Source: Halomonas organivorans
GTDB taxonomy: Bacteria > Pseudomonadota > Gammaproteobacteria > Pseudomonadales > Halomonadaceae
Direction of reading: 5' to 3'
Length of the DNA stretch: 64,000 nt
Assembly: GCF_014192055.1 (NCBI RefSeq)
Contig: NZ_JACHXM010000014.1
Coordinates: forward strand, 31,701 to 95,700
Made by a program: the position numbers and the translations under genes
In this document: positions 25,429 through 34,729 of the stretch, in pieces
How positions within the stretch are numbered: the stretch's first letter is position 1
How the letters are laid out: each line of letters begins with the position of its first letter
The notes under the pieces: model-generated
The model's input: the letters and a program-made list of their open reading frames with translations, nothing else
What the model was told of the DNA's origin: nothing
Database searches by the model: none

Positions 25429-26364
25429 TCAGTGGCGATGGCCGTCGTACGACGCTTCCCCCACGTCATCGGCGCATCGGTCGTGGGGCTCGAGCTGAAT
25501 GGTGGCGTGTTCCACGTCGAAGCGCTCGAGCAGCACCGCCTTGATCGCCACCAGCGCCTCTTCCCGGTCGGCGTTCTCCTCCAGCGCCGCGTGCAGCGAC
25601 AGCAGATGACGCCCCGGGGTCAACGACCAGGCGTGCACGTGGTGAACATCGCGCACGGCGTCCAGCCGCTCGGGCAACTCGCGCTCGATGCTCGCCACAT
25701 CCAGCGACTCGGGCGCACCCTCCAGCAGGATATGGCCGGATTCCCGAGTCAGGCGCCAGGCGCTGCGCAGGATCAGCGCCGCCACCAGCAGCGACAGCAG
25801 CGGATCGATGGGCGTCCAGCCGCTGGCCAGAATTACCAGGGCCGCGACGATGGCGGCCACCGAACCCAGCAGGTCACCGAGCACGTGCAGCGCCGCTCCG
25901 CGGATATTGAGATTGTCGCGATCGCCCAGGTGCAGGATGGCGAACACCGCCAGGTTGACCACCAGTCCCAGCACGGCAATGGCCAGCATCGGCGTCCCGG
26001 CCACCGTCACCGGCGAGACGAAGCGGCGCAGCGCCTCGATGACAATCCACACCACGATGGCGATCAGCGTCAGGCCGTTGACGAAGGCGGCGAGGATCTG
26101 CACCCGGTCGTAACCGTAGGTGCGTCGATGGTCCGCCGGACGCCGGCTGAGACGGGCGGCGAACCAGGCCAGGGCCAGCGCCGCCGTGTCGGTCAGCATG
26201 TGGCCGGCATCGGCGAGCAGCGCCAGCGAGCCGGAGAGGATGCCGCCCGCCACCTCGGCCACCATGAAGGCGCCGGTGAGGACGATCGCCCAACCCAGGC
26301 GCCGCTGGCTATCGGCGCCGGCGTGATGATGGTGATCATGTCCGTGAGCGTGATCGTGCGCCAT
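25429..26364 (-). CDS. Cation diffusion facilitator (CzcD/ZitB-like metal exporter)
   Basis: A 311-residue inner-membrane metal/proton antiporter with six helices. The His-rich N-terminus (HDHAHGHDHHHHAG) and the metal-site pairs DAGHMLTD in helix 2 and HVLGDLLG in helix 5 are typical of Zn/Co/Cd exporters of the CzcD/ZitB group. A cytoplasmic C-terminal domain (DVHHVHAWSLTPG) binds further metal. It lies beside mntP, so the locus may serve metal export, though the two genes converge and are transcribed separately. Confidence 0.94.
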   Translation of the reverse strand: MAHDHAHGHDHHHHAGADSQRRLGWAIVLTGAFMVAEVAGGILSGSLALLADAGHMLTDTAALALAWFAARLSRRPADHRRTYGYDRVQILAAFVNGLTLIAIVVWIVIEALRRFVSPVTVAGTPMLAIAVLGLVVNLAVFAILHLGDRDNLNIRGAALHVLGDLLGSVAAIVAALVILASGWTPIDPLLSLLVAALILRSAWRLTRESGHILLEGAPESLDVASIERELPERLDAVRDVHHVHAWSLTPGRHLLSLHAALEENADREEALVAIKAVLLERFDVEHATIQLEPHDRCADDVGEASYDGHRH

Positions 26365-26484
26365 GCGGCCTCCTCCCTACATTGCGGCCTCCAGCATAGC
26401 GCAAGCCTGCCATGCCATGCCCATCTTTACCTTTTTGGTGCATCCTGACACCATGTCGCACCCTTTTTGCGCACGAAAGCGACA

Positions 26485-27012
26485 ATGAAGACCTATTTCA
26501 ACAAGATGCGCGGTAACCGCTATCGCCGCGACGACATCGACTGGCGCGACGCCTGCTGGTCCTGGCTCGGCGCCTTCATCGGCATGAGCGCCGTGGCCTG
26601 GCTCGGCGAGCAGTGGCTGGCCCACCACCTGCTGATCGTCGGCTCCTTCGGCGCCACCTCGGTGCTGATCTACGCCGCCCCCGAGAGCCCCTTCGCCCAG
26701 CCTCGCAACGTGCTGCTGGGCAGCGTGCTGTCGGCGCTGATCGGCGTGGGCTGTTTCCAGCTGCTGGGTGCCACGGCACTGACCGTGGCCCTGGCGGTAT
26801 CACTGGCAGTACTGGTGATGCAGCTGACCCAGACCGTGCATCCCCCCGGCGCGGCCGCCGCACTGATCGCGGTGATCGGAGGCCCCGAGGTTCACGCCCT
26901 GGGCTGGGCCTTCCCGCTGGTGCCGGTGGGGCTCGGCTGCGTGGTGATGCTGCTGGTCGCCATCCTCGTCAACAACCTGGCCCGCCACCGCCGCTACCCC
27001 CGCCACTGGTAG
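26485..27012 (+). CDS. HPP family membrane protein
   Basis: A 175-residue protein with four hydrophobic segments and the family signature TVHPPGAAAAL, plus GSFGATSVLIYAAPESPFAQPRN. Some HPP proteins take part in nitrite transport into organelles, and others are fused to CBS domains, but the bacterial role is not settled. The ATG at 26485 is chosen; a TTG at 26467 is less likely. It is divergent from the CDF gene. Confidence 0.88.
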   Translation: MKTYFNKMRGNRYRRDDIDWRDACWSWLGAFIGMSAVAWLGEQWLAHHLLIVGSFGATSVLIYAAPESPFAQPRNVLLGSVLSALIGVGCFQLLGATALTVALAVSLAVLVMQLTQTVHPPGAAAALIAVIGGPEVHALGWAFPLVPVGLGCVVMLLVAILVNNLARHRRYPRHW

Positions 27013-27039
27013 CCCGCCCAGGGTAGCGTCGCGGCGCTC

Positions 27040-28692
27040 TCAGCCGCCCCGGCAGTCGCGCGTCAGGTCACGCTCGGGCTGCAGCACCCGCGTCTCCACG
27101 CCCAGCACGCCCAGCACGGTATGGAACAGGTTGGCGTGGCTCGCTGGCCGCTTGGCCCGTTCGGCCAGGCAACTGTCGTCCAGCCCTGCCGTGGCGTCGA
27201 ACCCGGCTGACGACCACCACACCATCGGCACATGGGTCTGCTCGTCGGGCGCGATGGCATAGGGCAGGCCGTGGAGATACAGCCCGTGCTCGCCCAGCGA
27301 CTCGCCGTGATCGGCGACATAGAGCATCGCCGTGTCCACCCCCGGCAGGGATGCGAGATCCCCGATCAAGCCGTCGAGCAGCGCATCGGTGTAGCGCACG
27401 GCGTTGTCGTAGCTGTTCACCACCGCCTGGCGATCGCACTGGCTCAGCTCGGCGCTGTCGCAGGTCGGAGTATAGACGCGGTAATCATCGGGATAGCGGG
27501 CATAGTAGCTGGGGCCGTGGTTACCGAGCTGATGCAGCACCAGCACCGTATCCCGGTCGACGCCTTTGGCCACCCGGGCCGCCTCCTCGAACAGGGCACC
27601 GTCCAGGCATTCGCCGTCCGGGCACTGGGCGGGATGATCCTGCGCGGCGATCTGGCGCGTTTCCACGCCCTGGCAGACGCCCTTGCAGCCGGACTGGTTG
27701 TCCAGCCACAGCACCCGAAAACCGGCATGGGACAGCACGTCCAGCAGCGATTCGTGGCTCTTGATCTCGCGCTCGCTCTGTTCGCCGCGGCCGCCCGGCG
27801 CGAACATGCAGGGCACCGACACCGCGGTGCTGGTGCCGCAGCTGCTGACGTCGGTGAAATTGACCAGGTCACGCTCGGCCAACCGCGGCGTGGTCTGGCG
27901 TTCATAGCCGTCCAGCCCCCAATCGGCGGCGCGCATCGTCTCGCCGACCACCAGCACCAGCAGGCGCGGCTTGTCGCCCTCCACGCCCTTCACCGCATCC
28001 TCGCCGAGCGGCAAACGCTCGGCAGGCAGCGGATCGCTGGCCGCCATCACCTGCCCGGTAGACACCAGCGCGTTGCCCGGCGTGACCAGGTAGCGCAGCG
28101 CTGGCCGATTGCGCATCTCCGAGGACAGCCCCTGATAGCCGATCATCAGCGACGCCGCCAGCACCGCCACGGCGCCGACCAGATAGCCCGAGCGACGCAG
28201 CAGCGCCCTTGGCCAGCGGCTCGCCGTCAATCGCACGCGCCACAGCAGCAGTACCGGCAGGCCGGCATACAGCAGCAGGTACAGGGCAAATGACGGAGTC
28301 AGCAGCTCGCCGGCCTCGCGGGTGTCGGTCTGCAGCACGTTGTCGATCATGGTGGTATCGAAGTGCGTGCCATAGCGAGTAGTGAAGTAGTTCACCACCG
28401 CGGCGAGGATCACCAGCAGGCTCAGCAGCGGCCGCACCGTGTGGCGTGTCATGAACGGCACGAACACCACGAACTGCAGAACGGTCAACACCAGGGCCTC
28501 CACCGACAGGCTTTCCCAGGCGGCCACCGAAACGAGCGGCGCGTCCGCCAGCATGCCGTGCCAGAAAGGCCCGTTGTAGAGCAGCGTGAAGACCACGCAG
28601 ACCAGCAGGGTCAGCGCTTCGGGGGACAACCGAGGAGACGGCAGCCAACGCCGGGTGCGACGAAAGCCCGGGGCATCGGGGAGTGACATCAT
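27040..28692 (-). CDS. eptA: Lipid A phosphoethanolamine transferase (EptA-like)
   Basis: An inner-membrane sulfatase-fold enzyme of ~550 residues that transfers phosphoethanolamine from phosphatidylethanolamine to lipid A, lowering the negative surface charge. Five N-terminal helices precede a periplasmic catalytic domain with VVGETMRAADWGLDGY, the nucleophile-threonine region CGTSTAVSVPCMF, and the metal ligands in ADHGESLGEHGLYLHG. The start codon overlaps the PAP2 gene stop (ATGATG around 28687-28692), so the two are translationally coupled. The PmrA-like boxes upstream of PAP2 suit a gene of this role. EptB/C-like specificity cannot be excluded. Confidence 0.92.
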   Translation of the reverse strand: MMSLPDAPGFRRTRRWLPSPRLSPEALTLLVCVVFTLLYNGPFWHGMLADAPLVSVAAWESLSVEALVLTVLQFVVFVPFMTRHTVRPLLSLLVILAAVVNYFTTRYGTHFDTTMIDNVLQTDTREAGELLTPSFALYLLLYAGLPVLLLWRVRLTASRWPRALLRRSGYLVGAVAVLAASLMIGYQGLSSEMRNRPALRYLVTPGNALVSTGQVMAASDPLPAERLPLGEDAVKGVEGDKPRLLVLVVGETMRAADWGLDGYERQTTPRLAERDLVNFTDVSSCGTSTAVSVPCMFAPGGRGEQSEREIKSHESLLDVLSHAGFRVLWLDNQSGCKGVCQGVETRQIAAQDHPAQCPDGECLDGALFEEAARVAKGVDRDTVLVLHQLGNHGPSYYARYPDDYRVYTPTCDSAELSQCDRQAVVNSYDNAVRYTDALLDGLIGDLASLPGVDTAMLYVADHGESLGEHGLYLHGLPYAIAPDEQTHVPMVWWSSAGFDATAGLDDSCLAERAKRPASHANLFHTVLGVLGVETRVLQPERDLTRDCRGG

Positions 28693-29420
28693 GCGGGGGT
28701 CTCTGCGAGCGTAAGGGAGGTAACGGGTCGACCCGACAGCAGCCAATGGGCCGCCACGGCGCTGATCGTGGTGCACAGCATCAGCGTCCAGAGGTCATGG
28801 GAGAGAAAGTGAGCGCCGCGCAGCTGCTGGGCGACGCCGAAGACGAGCCCCAACCCCAGGCCGACGGCCAGCCCCCACCAGCGCCAGCGCGGCTGAACGG
28901 CCGTGAGGAAGGGAAACAGCGCGACCCAGGCATAGCCAGCGCTGGCATGCCCGGCGGGAAAACAGGCGGTGTCGGGAAAACCCGCCGGGCGCGCCTCGAA
29001 CAGGCCGATGAACGGCGCCCAGCCACCGTAGCGCGTCAGGTCCCAGGGGCACTCCATGCTGACCAGCTGCTTGAGGGTCGATACCGCCAGCGTCGACCCG
29101 GCCACCGCCAGGAACAGGAACCACAGCGGGCGCCGCCAGGGGCGCAGCGGCGCCAGCCCGTGGCTCAGCGCCAGCGCCAGGATCACCGCGCCGCCCATGG
29201 CCTGGCTGAGATCGCGCCCGCCCTCATGCAACAGGGCCTCGGTGAGCGCACCATGGCGGAGCGACCACTCGCCGCCTTCGAGCCGGTAGAAGAAATCGGC
29301 GAGGCGGAAGTCGAGCCCCAGCCGCGCGAATGCCAGCATCAGCGCGGCAAAGCCCGCCCAGGCCAGCAGCAGGCGAGGCCAGAAGACAGACAAGCGAGAC
29401 GGTGGCAGGGAAGTCGGCAT
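28689..29420 (-). CDS. PAP2 family membrane phosphatase
   Basis: A 243-residue membrane protein with about six helices and the three PAP2 motifs in order: KQLVSMECPWD, FPAGHASAGY and RGAHFLSHDLW, with the catalytic His in the last. It probably dephosphorylates a lipid pyrophosphate or phosphate in the periplasmic leaflet. It is first in a two-gene unit with eptA, a pairing seen in PmrAB-controlled lipid A modification loci, so a role in lipid A or undecaprenyl phosphate handling is likely (inference). Confidence 0.9.
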   Translation of the reverse strand: MPTSLPPSRLSVFWPRLLLAWAGFAALMLAFARLGLDFRLADFFYRLEGGEWSLRHGALTEALLHEGGRDLSQAMGGAVILALALSHGLAPLRPWRRPLWFLFLAVAGSTLAVSTLKQLVSMECPWDLTRYGGWAPFIGLFEARPAGFPDTACFPAGHASAGYAWVALFPFLTAVQPRWRWWGLAVGLGLGLVFGVAQQLRGAHFLSHDLWTLMLCTTISAVAAHWLLSGRPVTSLTLAETPA

Positions 29421-29469
29421 GGTAGCCCCGAGGCGAGGAGGAAAACGCCACGTATCCTGCGCCTCCAGG

Positions 29470-29508
29470 CTTACCCGGGACTTAATCCAAACTTAACCAG
29501 GCCTTAAC
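29470..29508. promoter_or_regulatory. Array of PmrA-type half-sites upstream of PAP2-eptA
   Basis: Hexamers CTTACC, CTTAAT, CTTAAC and CTTAAC follow each other with exact 5-bp spacers (starts at 29470, 29481, 29492, 29503), an 11-bp periodic array. On the minus strand a -10-like GATACG follows within a promoter-like distance, which favours control of PAP2-eptA over the phosphatase gene at 29656. Confidence 0.6.
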
Positions 29509-29655
29509 GTGGCCATGTTGCGGCGTCGCCGGGCAACGACTCCCGCCAAGCCGCGATTGTCGGCTACCATGGCGCCAGACGGGGCACGCCGCTCTGCCAG
29601 GCCGCCCGCCTCTCATCTGCACGACTGTTCTGCACATTCAGGAAGCGCCTCGACA

Positions 29656-31614
29656 ATGACGTCCGCCGACATCCCCCGCTCCGACCCCGCCGCGTCCCCC
29701 GCCCTTCCGGACGTGCTCGCCGGCCCTATCCTGCGCCGCGTCGACCCGAATCGCCTGCGGATCTGGCTGGTGGGCTCGCGCCACCTGGAAGGTAAGCTGC
29801 TGCTGCATCCCGCGGGTCACGGCCCGCGACGGCTGAGCCTGAACGGGCACCGTGTCCGGCGCCTGCCGCTGGGCCGCCATGCGGTGCTGCACCTGATCGA
29901 TGTGGCGCTGGAGACGCCGCTGCCCACAGGCGTGGTGATTGACTACGACCTGCGGCTGGCCACCGCCGGGGGCGGCGAGACCGGCATCGCCGACTGGGCG
30001 CCGCACCTGCTGCACGAGGGCGCGCACCGCCCCTGCTTCGTGCTGGCCGAGAGCCATCGTCGCCTGCTGCACGGCTCCTGTCGCCGGCCCCACCATGACG
30101 GCCCGGACGCCCTGGTGCGTGCCGACGCCTGGCTCGCCGAGCGCCGCGACGACGCCGAGGCCTGGCCGGCCTGGCTGCTGATGACCGGCGACCAGGTCTA
30201 CGCCGACGACGTGGCCGGCCCCACCCTGGTGGCGATCCACGCCCTGATCCATCGCCTGGGCCTGTTCGACGAGTCGCTGGAAGGCGCCACCGTCGCCGAC
30301 AGCCAGGGCCTCTACGCCGCCGAGTCGACCTACTACCGTCGCGAGGCGCTGCTGCCCGACGTGGCCAGCAGCGCCGATCTGCGCGAACGCTTCTTTGCCG
30401 GCGCCCGCAAGCCGGTGTTCACCTCGGCCCACGCGCACAATCACCTGATGACCTTCGCCGAGGTCATCGCCATGTACCTGCTGGTGTGGTCGCCCGTGCC
30501 CTGGCGACTGGTGACGATGGCACCGCCGGCGCTGGACGAGGCGAACGCCGAGGCCTTCGCCAACGAGACGGCGATCATGGAACGCTTCGTGGAGGGACTA
30601 CCGGCGACCGCCCGACTGCTCGCCCATGTGCCGTCGCTGATGATCTTCGACGACCACGACGTCACCGACGACTGGAACCTCACCGCCGACTGGGAGGCCT
30701 GCGCCTACGGCCACCCCTTCTCGAGGCGCATCCTCGGCAACGCCCTGCTGGCCTATCTGCTGTGCCAGGGCTGGGGCAACGATCCGGACCGCCTGGCGGT
30801 GCCGATGGACGAGGCCGCGGCCCTGCTCGACGCCGCCGAGGCGGCCGACGGCTGGCTGCCCGCCGAGGCGCATGACACCTGTATCCGTCACCTGCAGCGC
30901 TTCGAGGGCTGGGAATTCCAGGTGCCGGGCACGCCCAAGCTGGTGGTGCTGGACACCCGCACCCGCCGCTGGCGCAGCGAACGCAGCCCGCGCAGGCCGT
31001 CGGGGCTGATGGACTGGGAGGCACTCTCGGACTTCCAGCAGCAGCTGCTCGACGCCCCCTCGGTGATCATCGTCTCGCCGGCGCCGATGTTCGGCGTCAA
31101 GCTGATCGAGAGCATCCAGAAGCTGTTCACCCTGATCGGCAAACCACTGCTGGTGGACGCAGAGAACTGGATGGCACACCGCGGCGCGGCCAGCGTGATG
31201 CTCAACATCTTCCGCCACTCGCGCACCCCGGGGCACTACGTCGTGCTGTCCGGCGACGTGCACTACTCCTTCGCCTACGACATCCGCATCCGCCATCGCC
31301 GCTCCGGCCCACGCATCTGGCAGATCACCTCCAGCGGGCTCAAGAACGCCTTCCCCGACACCCTGCTGGATGCCTTCGACCGCGCCAACCGCTGGCTCTA
31401 CGCGCCGCGCTCGCCGCTCAACTGGTTCACCCAGCGCCGGCCGATGCGCATCAAGCCCCGCGACCCGGACCGTGCCCGGGCCGGGGAACGGCTGTGGAAC
31501 GGCGCCGGCATCGGCCTGGTGGAGCTCGACGACCAGGGGTGCCCCAGCGAGATCCGCCAGCTCGACGCCCGAGGCTTCGACGTGACCTTCCCGCCCCCGC
31601 CGGACAAGGACTGA
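29656..31614 (+). CDS. PhoD-like alkaline phosphatase family protein
   Basis: A 652-residue metallophosphatase-superfamily protein related to alkaline phosphatase D. Metal-ligand motifs are MTGDQVYADD, MIFDDHDVTDDWNL and VVLSGDVHYSFAYD, in the usual order. No signal peptide or Tat motif is visible at the chosen ATG, so it may act in the cytoplasm, unlike secreted PhoD. The frame is open upstream to 29509, but that part overlaps the regulatory array. The substrate is unknown (phosphodiester or phosphomonoester). Confidence 0.85.
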   Translation: MTSADIPRSDPAASPALPDVLAGPILRRVDPNRLRIWLVGSRHLEGKLLLHPAGHGPRRLSLNGHRVRRLPLGRHAVLHLIDVALETPLPTGVVIDYDLRLATAGGGETGIADWAPHLLHEGAHRPCFVLAESHRRLLHGSCRRPHHDGPDALVRADAWLAERRDDAEAWPAWLLMTGDQVYADDVAGPTLVAIHALIHRLGLFDESLEGATVADSQGLYAAESTYYRREALLPDVASSADLRERFFAGARKPVFTSAHAHNHLMTFAEVIAMYLLVWSPVPWRLVTMAPPALDEANAEAFANETAIMERFVEGLPATARLLAHVPSLMIFDDHDVTDDWNLTADWEACAYGHPFSRRILGNALLAYLLCQGWGNDPDRLAVPMDEAAALLDAAEAADGWLPAEAHDTCIRHLQRFEGWEFQVPGTPKLVVLDTRTRRWRSERSPRRPSGLMDWEALSDFQQQLLDAPSVIIVSPAPMFGVKLIESIQKLFTLIGKPLLVDAENWMAHRGAASVMLNIFRHSRTPGHYVVLSGDVHYSFAYDIRIRHRRSGPRIWQITSSGLKNAFPDTLLDAFDRANRWLYAPRSPLNWFTQRRPMRIKPRDPDRARAGERLWNGAGIGLVELDDQGCPSEIRQLDARGFDVTFPPPPDKD

Positions 31615-31645
31615 GCGGGGACGGTACGGCCGGATTCCGAACGGA

Positions 31646-32980
31646 TCAGGCCACGGCGCTGCGGCCGGCCGCGCGACGCCGCACCAGGGCGTCCACCGTC
31701 GCCATCACGATCAGCGAGGCGCCGACCAGCGGGAACAGCACCCCGCCGATGGCCAGCAGCGCCAGCACGCCACGCAGCGGACGGGTATCGGCGGGTGCCG
31801 GCGGCACGCCCAGCCGCCCGGTCGGGCGGCGCTTCCACCACATCACCGCCGAGGATACGCACAGCAGCACGATACCGGCGCAGGCCAGCGCCAGGATCAG
31901 CTGGTTGGCCAGGCCGTACTGCTGCCCCAGGTGGACGTTGATGCCCCACTCCAGGCCACGCCCCAGCGGGCCATAGTCGGCGTAATTCATGTCGAGCAGC
32001 GCCTCGCCGCTGTACTGGTCGAGATGCACCACACGCTGACGGCTCAGGTCGTCCGGATAGACCGAGCCGGTGTAGACGCCCTCGGGCCCGCCCGGCAGGC
32101 TCACTGCATAGCCCGGCGCCAGACCCAGGCCGTCGAAGGTCGCCACCGCACGGTCGAGGCCGATCGCCGCCGCACCCGCGCCCTCGACGTCCGAGATCGG
32201 CAGCTGCGCCTGCTCCAGCGACCAGCTGGTGGCCTCGCGCTCGGCCAGGCGCGCCTCGGACATTGGCACGTTGACGCGCACCCCGTCCGGATAGCCGAAG
32301 TTATGGCCGTTGGCCAGTTCGTTGACCTTGCTGCCCCACACCGTCGACCAGGGCATGCCGGTGACCGCCAGGAACAGAATGATCCCGCCGACGAAGAGAC
32401 CGGTCACCGCGTGCAGGTCACGCCAGAACACTCGCTTGCCCGGCCGGCCGCGCACCGTCACCACGCCGCCGCGCCGGCCCCGCGGCCACCAAAGGTAAAG
32501 GCCGGTCAGCACCAGCAGGATCGCCCAGCCGCCGACGATCTCGATGACCATGCTGGCGGTGGTGCCGAAGTAGGAGAGGCTGTGCAGGGAGCGCACCAGC
32601 CACATCACGGTGCCGCGATAGGGCATCTGTCCGGTCACCTCGCCGTCATAGGGGTCGACGAACACCGCCACCCGGCTGCCGTCCGGGCGCGTGACGTCGA
32701 CCTCGGCGGCCTGCGTCGCGGAGGCCGGCGGCACGTAGCGGAACGCCTCGCCGTCGACCGCGGCCAGCGCCGCATCGCGCTGGGCGCTCGCCTCCACCGT
32801 GGCGACCTCACGCGCCTCGACCGTCATCAGGTCGGCGTGCCACCAGCGGTCGATGGAATCGTGGAAGAGGTAGAGGGCACCGGTGACCGCCAGGGAGATC
32901 AGAAACGGGATGACGATCAGCCCGGCATAGAAATGCCAGCGCCAGACGGCGCGATAGAGGTCCTGCGCTTTGTTGCTCAT
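31646..32980 (-). CDS. PepSY-associated TM helix protein (PiuB-like)
   Basis: A 444-residue inner-membrane protein with an N-terminal helix (WRWHFYAGLIVIPFLISLAV), two PepSY-like periplasmic regions and further helices, the architecture of iron-regulated PiuB-type membrane proteins. His residues in the helices (WHFYAGL, HAVTGLF) could bind haem or metal. Relatives are often near siderophore receptors or copper genes and may be ferric reductases. The start at 32980 begins the first helix as in the family. A DUF2946 gene lies upstream on the same strand. Confidence 0.9.
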   Translation of the reverse strand: MSNKAQDLYRAVWRWHFYAGLIVIPFLISLAVTGALYLFHDSIDRWWHADLMTVEAREVATVEASAQRDAALAAVDGEAFRYVPPASATQAAEVDVTRPDGSRVAVFVDPYDGEVTGQMPYRGTVMWLVRSLHSLSYFGTTASMVIEIVGGWAILLVLTGLYLWWPRGRRGGVVTVRGRPGKRVFWRDLHAVTGLFVGGIILFLAVTGMPWSTVWGSKVNELANGHNFGYPDGVRVNVPMSEARLAEREATSWSLEQAQLPISDVEGAGAAAIGLDRAVATFDGLGLAPGYAVSLPGGPEGVYTGSVYPDDLSRQRVVHLDQYSGEALLDMNYADYGPLGRGLEWGINVHLGQQYGLANQLILALACAGIVLLCVSSAVMWWKRRPTGRLGVPPAPADTRPLRGVLALLAIGGVLFPLVGASLIVMATVDALVRRRAAGRSAVA

Positions 32981-33074
32981 ATGAGACTCGCTCGAAGGAA
33001 TCAGGGCACGCACGCCCTCGCCACTCGTCTCGGGGACGGCGGCGATCGGTGGCGTTGCGCGTTACATCAGGGGG

Positions 33075-33476
33075 TCACGAGCGACGCAGGGGTGGGGCAC
33101 GCGTCGGCGCCTGGGGAAAGACCGCGGGGCCGCCGTGGGCGGCGCGGGTCGCCACCACCGGGGCGGTAATGGCCTGGGCGGCCAGGGGCGGCACGCTCGG
33201 CAGCATCGCCGACAGCACCGGCATCTGCTGGAACAGCGTGCAGTAGCCGCAGGCCGGGTGCCAGTGGTGCGTCGACGATGAGGCGGTAGCGTCCGCCTCG
33301 ACCGCCATTGCCATCACGCCCGGCTTCGCCATGTCCATGGCGTGTCCGGCGTGATGGTGCCGCTCGGCGGCGCTCAGTTGCCCGATCAGCGGCCCCAGCA
33401 CCAGCAGCAGCATCGCCAGCAGCGCGAGGCGCGCGGCCGGACGGCGATGACGGTGCAGGACGTGGAAGGGGGTCAT
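33075..33476 (-). CDS. DUF2946 family protein
   Basis: A 133-residue exported or membrane-anchored protein with an N-terminal hydrophobic segment (LALLAMLLLVLGPLIGQLSA), a His/Met-rich stretch (HHHAGHAMDM) and the family motif HPACGYCTLFQQMP. DUF2946 proteins are often found with copper or TonB-linked genes, and these residues could bind metal, but no function is proven. The start at 33476 places the hydrophobic segment near the N-terminus; the frame extends upstream to 33674 into less plausible sequence. Confidence 0.75.
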   Translation of the reverse strand: MTPFHVLHRHRRPAARLALLAMLLLVLGPLIGQLSAAERHHHAGHAMDMAKPGVMAMAVEADATASSSTHHWHPACGYCTLFQQMPVLSAMLPSVPPLAAQAITAPVVATRAAHGGPAVFPQAPTRAPPLRRS

Positions 33477-33585
33477 GGGGCGGCGTCGGTGGCGATGGAG
33501 GAAGGCCACAGGATAACGCAGTCGCGCCGCGCACTCGGCAGGCGAGCGCGCGGCGCCTTGTCGCAGCAGATGGCCCTGGGCTCCA

Positions 33586-34071
33586 TCACCGGCATCCATC
33601 GGTGCGGCGACGCCGCCACAGCGCCACGCCGCCGGCCAGCAGCGCCCAGGCATAAAGTGCCGCCACGCTGTCATCGAGCACGATGCCTACACCGCCGACG
33701 ATGCCCTCGGCCTGGGTGACCGGCGGCGGCTTGGTGGCATCCAGCAGGCGGTAGGCGGCGAAGGCCCCCGCCATGACCAGCGGCTGGCGGGCCGCCGCCT
33801 GCCCCAGCACCGCCACCGGGAAGGCGACGATCTCGTCGAGCACGATGCGGCCGTCGTCCTTGCCGCCCAGGGTATCCGAGGCCACCTGGCAGAGCGGCAT
33901 CGCCACCACCAGCAGTATCGCTGCCACGCCGAGCTGCCAGCGGCGCGAGCGCCCGAGCAGCCACCAGGCCAGCGGCAGCGCCAGCAGCGAGCCCACGGTG
34001 CCCGAGGCCCAGGGAGAGAGCCCCAGGCCGAAGCCGGTGGCCAGCCATATCACCAAGGTGTCCATCGTCAT
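33586..34071 (-). CDS. pgpA: Phosphatidylglycerophosphatase A
   Basis: A 161-residue inner-membrane enzyme that removes the phosphate from phosphatidylglycerophosphate to give phosphatidylglycerol. Family motifs are GLGLSPWASGTVGSL near the N-terminus and KDDGRIVLDEIVAFPVA in the middle, with three or four helices. It is not beside nusB/thiL as in many gammaproteobacteria but next to an NnrU-type gene, 6 bp apart, suggesting co-transcription. Confidence 0.94.
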   Translation of the reverse strand: MTMDTLVIWLATGFGLGLSPWASGTVGSLLALPLAWWLLGRSRRWQLGVAAILLVVAMPLCQVASDTLGGKDDGRIVLDEIVAFPVAVLGQAAARQPLVMAGAFAAYRLLDATKPPPVTQAEGIVGGVGIVLDDSVAALYAWALLAGGVALWRRRRTDGCR

Positions 34072-34077
34072 GGGTCC

Positions 34078-34644
34078 CTACATGACCGGCACGCCGATCA
34101 GCGGACCGTGCAGCCAGAAAGCGAATAGTGCATAGGCAGCCACGCCGATCACCAGAGTGGCAAGGGTGCCCCCGCCGGTCGGGGCCACCGGCGCCGGAGC
34201 GGGTCGCCGGCGGGCGGCACGGAAGTCGAGGATCGCCCACGCCAGGAAGGCGCCGAAGAAGACGATATCGCCGAGCCGGCCGTTGACCAGCAGGTGAGAA
34301 AACGCCCACAGCTTGACGCCGAGGATCATCGGATGACGCAGCCGAGCCTTGAGATGGTTTCGCGGCACGTAGGCCGCCGCCGCCAGCACGAAGGCCGGGA
34401 TCATCAGCAGCATGACCAGGTGCCGCAGGGCCAGCGGCGGCGTCCACAGCGTGGGCGAATCGAGTCGCATCTGGCCGAAGCCCCAGATCGCCAGCGCCAG
34501 CCCCAACAGCGACACCAGGCTATAGAGGGCTTTCCAGCGATTCTCTCCCCACCGGGCGATGCGCTCGCGGCGCCAGTCGTCGGCGACGATGCGCACGGAG
34601 TGCACACCGAGAAAGAGCACGAGGCCGAGCATCATCACGGTCAT
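34078..34644 (-). CDS. NnrU family membrane protein
   Basis: A 188-residue multipass protein with five hydrophobic segments and the family features GVHSVRIVADDWR, ENRWKALYSLVSLLGL and RNHLKARLRHPMILGVKLWA. NnrU was named for a gene needed for nitric oxide metabolism in Rhodobacter; its biochemical role is unclear. The ATG at 34644 follows an AGGAG ribosome site. It is 6 bp upstream of pgpA. Confidence 0.9.
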   Translation of the reverse strand: MTVMMLGLVLFLGVHSVRIVADDWRRERIARWGENRWKALYSLVSLLGLALAIWGFGQMRLDSPTLWTPPLALRHLVMLLMIPAFVLAAAAYVPRNHLKARLRHPMILGVKLWAFSHLLVNGRLGDIVFFGAFLAWAILDFRAARRRPAPAPVAPTGGGTLATLVIGVAAYALFAFWLHGPLIGVPVM

Positions 34645-34729
34645 GGCGGAAGGGCTCCTCGAATCAGCGAGTTGTCGACCCGGCGAAGGGTAGCCGCAGG
34701 GGCCGGCAGACACCAGCCCCGACCAGACG

